A stretch of 8,861 bases of DNA from an uncultured Phycisphaerales bacterium (GTDB taxonomy: Bacteria; Planctomycetota; Phycisphaerae; WQYP01): positions 1 through 8,861 of the forward strand of contig CALCHA010000564.1 in assembly GCA_937901265.1 (NCBI GenBank), written 5' to 3'. This document shows positions 6,297-8,861 of the stretch, piece after piece. Numbering within the stretch: position 1 is the first letter of the stretch; the number at the start of each line of letters is the position of its first letter. Both the position numbers and the translations under genes were made by a program. Below the pieces are notes generated by a model. The model saw nothing but the letters and a program-made list of their open reading frames with translations, ran no database searches and was not told where the DNA came from.

Positions 6297-8477
6297 TTAT
6301 TCGATCGTCAGCTCGCTGAGGTAATTTTCGAGATCCTGATGCGTCTTTTCGATCGACGCCTGCAGGCTCTTGATGGATTTCAGGGTGTCCTTGAGCTCCG
6401 CATCCTTGGCGGCGAGGTCCTTGATCGAGTCGCTGCGCACGGCGGAGGAATCGGGCAGGGTGCTGATGTTGCGCCGGATATTTTCCTCTTCCTGAAGAAT
6501 GCTGGTGCGGTTCTGGTCCGCATCATTCTTCTGCCGCTGGAGCTGGGCGATTTTCCGCTGCTGGTCGGCGGCAGTGGCGAGGGCCTTCTGGACCTTGGGG
6601 GGGATCGCCTCGTTCTTGCTCCAGTACTCGACCGCCGTGACGTCCATCGGCAGAATGGCGAGCTGCTCAAAGCGCGTCCGCTCCTCCACGACCTCCAGCT
6701 TGCCGGAGGCCTTGGGGGCCAGCGTCGTGGCGAAGCGGTAGAGGCTGTCCGTCGTTTCCAGGGCCTTTTCGGGAGTCTTGAGCTGGAAGCCGGGGTTGCG
6801 CGGGTGCTCGATGATCAGGGCTTTGGCGCTGTCGGATTTGTTCTGCATGGCGTAGGTCTGAAGCTGGCGGTCAAGGTATTTGAGCTTCAGCACGCCGTTG
6901 ATGATCGTGCCTGTGAGCACGTCGTTGTTGCTGTCCCGCTTGGTGGCGTCGATCAGCATGTCCTGGTCGACGGCATAAGAGAGCAGGCGTTCCTGGCCGG
7001 GCGGAACGTCGTCGATCGAGGCGTCGCCCGCATAGGATTGCGCCAGCGAACCATCCGTCCGTTTGGAAACATCGAGGACGGTCACGGGGCCGGCGAGCAG
7101 GTAGTTCTTCGATTCATTCTTCAGTCGCACGCCCCGCAAGGGATTGCGCGGCAAAACGGACTCGTTGTAGATCGAGACGCGGTCGATGGGCAGTTTGTCG
7201 GTGATGATGGGGATCATGCTGGAGCGCTGGCGCGGGAGCGAGACGTTGGCGACGGAGTACTGGAACATCTCGCCGATCTTGGCGGCGTCGGCGAGGGAGG
7301 CGACGCCCTGGGCGTAGTTGGCGGGAATTTCATCGGCAGCAAAAGATGATGACTGCTGGGCCCTTATCACGGGAGACGGGGCTGCCGGAGCGGCCCCCGC
7401 GCTCCTCGATGCCATCGCCCCAGGGCCTCCGCCGCGACCGCCGCCGCGTCCGCCCCCGCCGAACGCGCCGCCGACGGCACCGGCGGCCGGCACATTTGCG
7501 ACTTCCATTCCTTCATCGTACGTCTGTGGTTTCAGGCTGGCGTAGGTCTTGGGCTGCACCACCGGCCGGGGGACGTAGAGCGGCTGGTAGAGGTCCTCGA
7601 TAAACGAGATGGGCCGCCCGCCGACGAGATCCAGGGTGATGTTGTTCCAGTCGTTGTCGGTCTGATTTTCGATGATGGCCCAGCCGATGAGGTTGGCGCC
7701 ATCCTTGGAGGAGGGCTCGGGCAGGATGAGGCGGTAGGAGGTTTTCCAGACGGGGGTTTCGACGACGTAGCCGAGAGAGACGCGGCGTTCGCCAGTGCCA
7801 TCGAAGTTGACGATGACGGGCTTTTTGTCCTTGTCGCGCGCCTGGGCGAGGGCGGAGAGGGCCTGATCGAGTTCAGACTGCAGGGCGGCATCGTCGAGGG
7901 TGAGCTTGCGCACGTCGTCGAGGGCGATGGAGCGGATGCCCGCCGACCCGCCGATGAGGTTTTTGGACCACACCTTCACGACCTTCTGGTCATCCTTTGG
8001 GCCGACCGGGCGGTCCTTGGATTCCACGCCCAGGATGGTGCCGGTGACGGATTCGTCGGTCAACTGCACGGTGACCTTGGCGCCGCGGATCTGGTTGAGG
8101 ATGTCGGCCAGGGTGGGGTTGCTGGAGATGTCGATCTGGAAGCTTTTGAGCGTCTTGGAGACGGGGTTCTGCGAGGGGTAGGTGATGGAGGTGACGCGGC
8201 CGGCGTCGGCATCGGAGACGACGAGGGACTTGAGCACGTCGTTGATCTGGTCGGTCTTGAAGCGCAGCTCGGTGGAGCTGTTGCCCGCGACCGAGCCGGC
8301 GTGCTGAAAGAAGCCCACGCCGGAGGAGAAGAGCACGACGCGGCGCACCGGGACGTCCACCGTGGGACGCTTCTCGGGGGCGGTGGCGGCGGAGCCCTGC
8401 GTGGCCTGAGCGAAAGCGGGCACGGCCGCGGCGAGGGCACAGAGGGTCAGCAGCGAGGCAAGGGAACAGGGCGTCAT
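6297..8477 (-). CDS. Exported DUF4139-family protein with C-terminal coiled coil
   Basis: A 726-residue protein with a clear signal peptide (1-23, cleavage after AFA). An N-terminal domain at about 40-155 carries VVLFSSGVGFF (47-57), QINDVLKSLVV (77-87) and TLKSFQIDI (109-117). The DUF4139 region spans roughly 235-615 and is recognised by WKTSYRL (244-250), FIEDLYQPLYVPRPVVQP (292-309), MFQYSVANVSLP (404-415) and RFEQLAILP (602-610). A glycine-rich low-complexity stretch (333-353, bases 7419-7481) interrupts it. The last about 95 residues (629-722) are charged and heptad-like, predicting a coiled coil. DUF4139 proteins include MuiA ('mucoidy inhibitor A'), but the family has no defined biochemical activity. 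In MuiA-type proteins the coiled coil usually lies ahead of DUF4139, so the order here differs. No catalytic motif is seen; a periplasmic or envelope structural role is inferred. GGAAGGA (8484-8490), six bases ahead, supports the ATG at 8477. Confidence 0.85.
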   Translation of the reverse strand: MTPCSLASLLTLCALAAAVPAFAQATQGSAATAPEKRPTVDVPVRRVVLFSSGVGFFQHAGSVAGNSSTELRFKTDQINDVLKSLVVSDADAGRVTSITYPSQNPVSKTLKSFQIDISSNPTLADILNQIRGAKVTVQLTDESVTGTILGVESKDRPVGPKDDQKVVKVWSKNLIGGSAGIRSIALDDVRKLTLDDAALQSELDQALSALAQARDKDKKPVIVNFDGTGERRVSLGYVVETPVWKTSYRLILPEPSSKDGANLIGWAIIENQTDNDWNNITLDLVGGRPISFIEDLYQPLYVPRPVVQPKTYASLKPQTYDEGMEVANVPAAGAVGGAFGGGGRGGGRGGGPGAMASRSAGAAPAAPSPVIRAQQSSSFAADEIPANYAQGVASLADAAKIGEMFQYSVANVSLPRQRSSMIPIITDKLPIDRVSIYNESVLPRNPLRGVRLKNESKNYLLAGPVTVLDVSKRTDGSLAQSYAGDASIDDVPPGQERLLSYAVDQDMLIDATKRDSNNDVLTGTIINGVLKLKYLDRQLQTYAMQNKSDSAKALIIEHPRNPGFQLKTPEKALETTDSLYRFATTLAPKASGKLEVVEERTRFEQLAILPMDVTAVEYWSKNEAIPPKVQKALATAADQQRKIAQLQRQKNDADQNRTSILQEEENIRRNISTLPDSSAVRSDSIKDLAAKDAELKDTLKSIKSLQASIEKTHQDLENYLSELTIE

Positions 8478-8564
8478 GGCAAGTCCTTCCAGAAAGCGAG
8501 ACGGGAGATTGGATGCGCGAGGGGGGCTTGAGGTTCCCGAAAATGCGACCGGGCGGCTACTTTT

Positions 8565-8861
8565 TCAGGCGGGCAGCGGAAAGACGCCCGCCAGACGCAG
8601 CGGCCAGTACAGGCAAAAGGCGATCATCAGAAGGGTGGTGAAGCGGCTGGAACGCTCGAATCGGGCGATAAACTCCGAAAGGCGGAGCAGGTGGCGACGC
8701 GGGAGCAGCGAGCCCACCAGGAGGAGGACGATACCCAGAAAGAGCAGCGGGCCGAAGAGGTGGTAACGCAGGGCGTCCAGCGGATGGCCGCGGAGGAGGG
8801 AGGTGCAGGAGCGCGTGAGGCCGCAGCCGGGGCAGGGCAGGCCGGTGAGGTGATAGAAGGC
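8565..8861 (-). CDS. DUF2752 membrane protein (5' partial)
   Basis: The frame is open from the window edge to a TGA at 8565-8567, giving 98 visible C-terminal residues; the start lies beyond base 8861. The visible part begins inside the family hallmark, LTGLPCPGCGLTRS (visible residues 5-18), with the Cys-x-x-Cys-Gly-Leu-Thr-Arg motif typical of DUF2752. It is followed by RGHPLDALRYH (24-34), a hydrophobic segment (about 36-54), a basic loop, and a second hydrophobic segment (about 75-93). This two- to three-helix membrane family is of unknown function; the paired cysteines suggest metal binding or redox chemistry but this is unproven. It is on the same strand as the DUF4139 gene and ends 87 bases before it. 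That spacer holds the DUF4139 ribosome site and no clear promoter or terminator, so co-transcription is possible. Confidence 0.83.
   Translation of the reverse strand, partial: AFYHLTGLPCPGCGLTRSCTSLLRGHPLDALRYHLFGPLLFLGIVLLLVGSLLPRRHLLRLSEFIARFERSSRFTTLLMIAFCLYWPLRLAGVFPLPA

Noticed and set aside
6339..7349. 336-codon plus-strand open frame inside the DUF4139 gene
   Set aside because: Mirror image of a gene with signal peptide, ribosome site and family motifs; its own composition is irregular and has no motif.
7419..7481. GC-rich short repeat-like tract that could be taken for a tandem repeat element
   Set aside because: It is in frame and encodes the Gly/Arg-rich stretch of the DUF4139 protein with no exact repeat unit, so it is low-complexity coding sequence.

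Overview
The window is dense, G+C-rich bacterial chromosomal DNA with strongly G/C-biased third codon positions. It carries eight genes, of which the first and last are cut by the window edges. No RNA gene, insertion sequence, CRISPR array or phage-like gene is visible. The mix of genes (large-form SppA, a GT87 membrane glycosyltransferase, a secreted DUF4139 protein, a DUF2752 protein and a GH43 glycosidase) and the codon use fit a Planctomycetota-like or Verrucomicrobiota-like bacterium. That assignment is inference from family distribution, as no marker gene is present.

Layout: (i) 1-3384, plus strand: a three-gene run whose ends overlap by 4 and 1 bases. It encodes signal peptide peptidase A (5' end missing), a LivF-type ABC ATPase and a polytopic GT87-like glycosyltransferase. 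(ii) 3393-4778, minus strand: a secreted protein with a calcineurin-like phosphoesterase fold in which most metal-binding motifs are gone, converging on the GT87 gene with an 8-base gap. (iii) 4779-4889: a 111-base divergent spacer, then a 71-residue two-helix membrane protein on the plus strand (4890-5105). (iv) 5112-6149, minus strand: a GH43-like glycosidase with its three catalytic acids in place, again convergent and only 6 bases from its neighbour. (v) 6150-6296: a leader region with inverted repeats and a strong 14-bp hairpin. (vi) 6297-8477, minus strand: a large exported DUF4139 protein with a C-terminal coiled coil. It is preceded, 87 bases upstream on the same strand, by the end of a DUF2752 membrane protein (8565 to beyond the window edge).

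Functionally, the plus-strand run mixes membrane proteolysis, an orphan transporter ATPase and a lipid-linked-sugar type glycosyltransferase. All act at the membrane, but they do not form one recognisable pathway. The DUF2752-DUF4139 pair may be a two-gene envelope unit. I see no clear new defence or biosynthetic system. The most unusual items are the apparent pseudo-phosphoesterase, the livF gene without its liv partners, and the domain arrangement of the DUF4139 protein.
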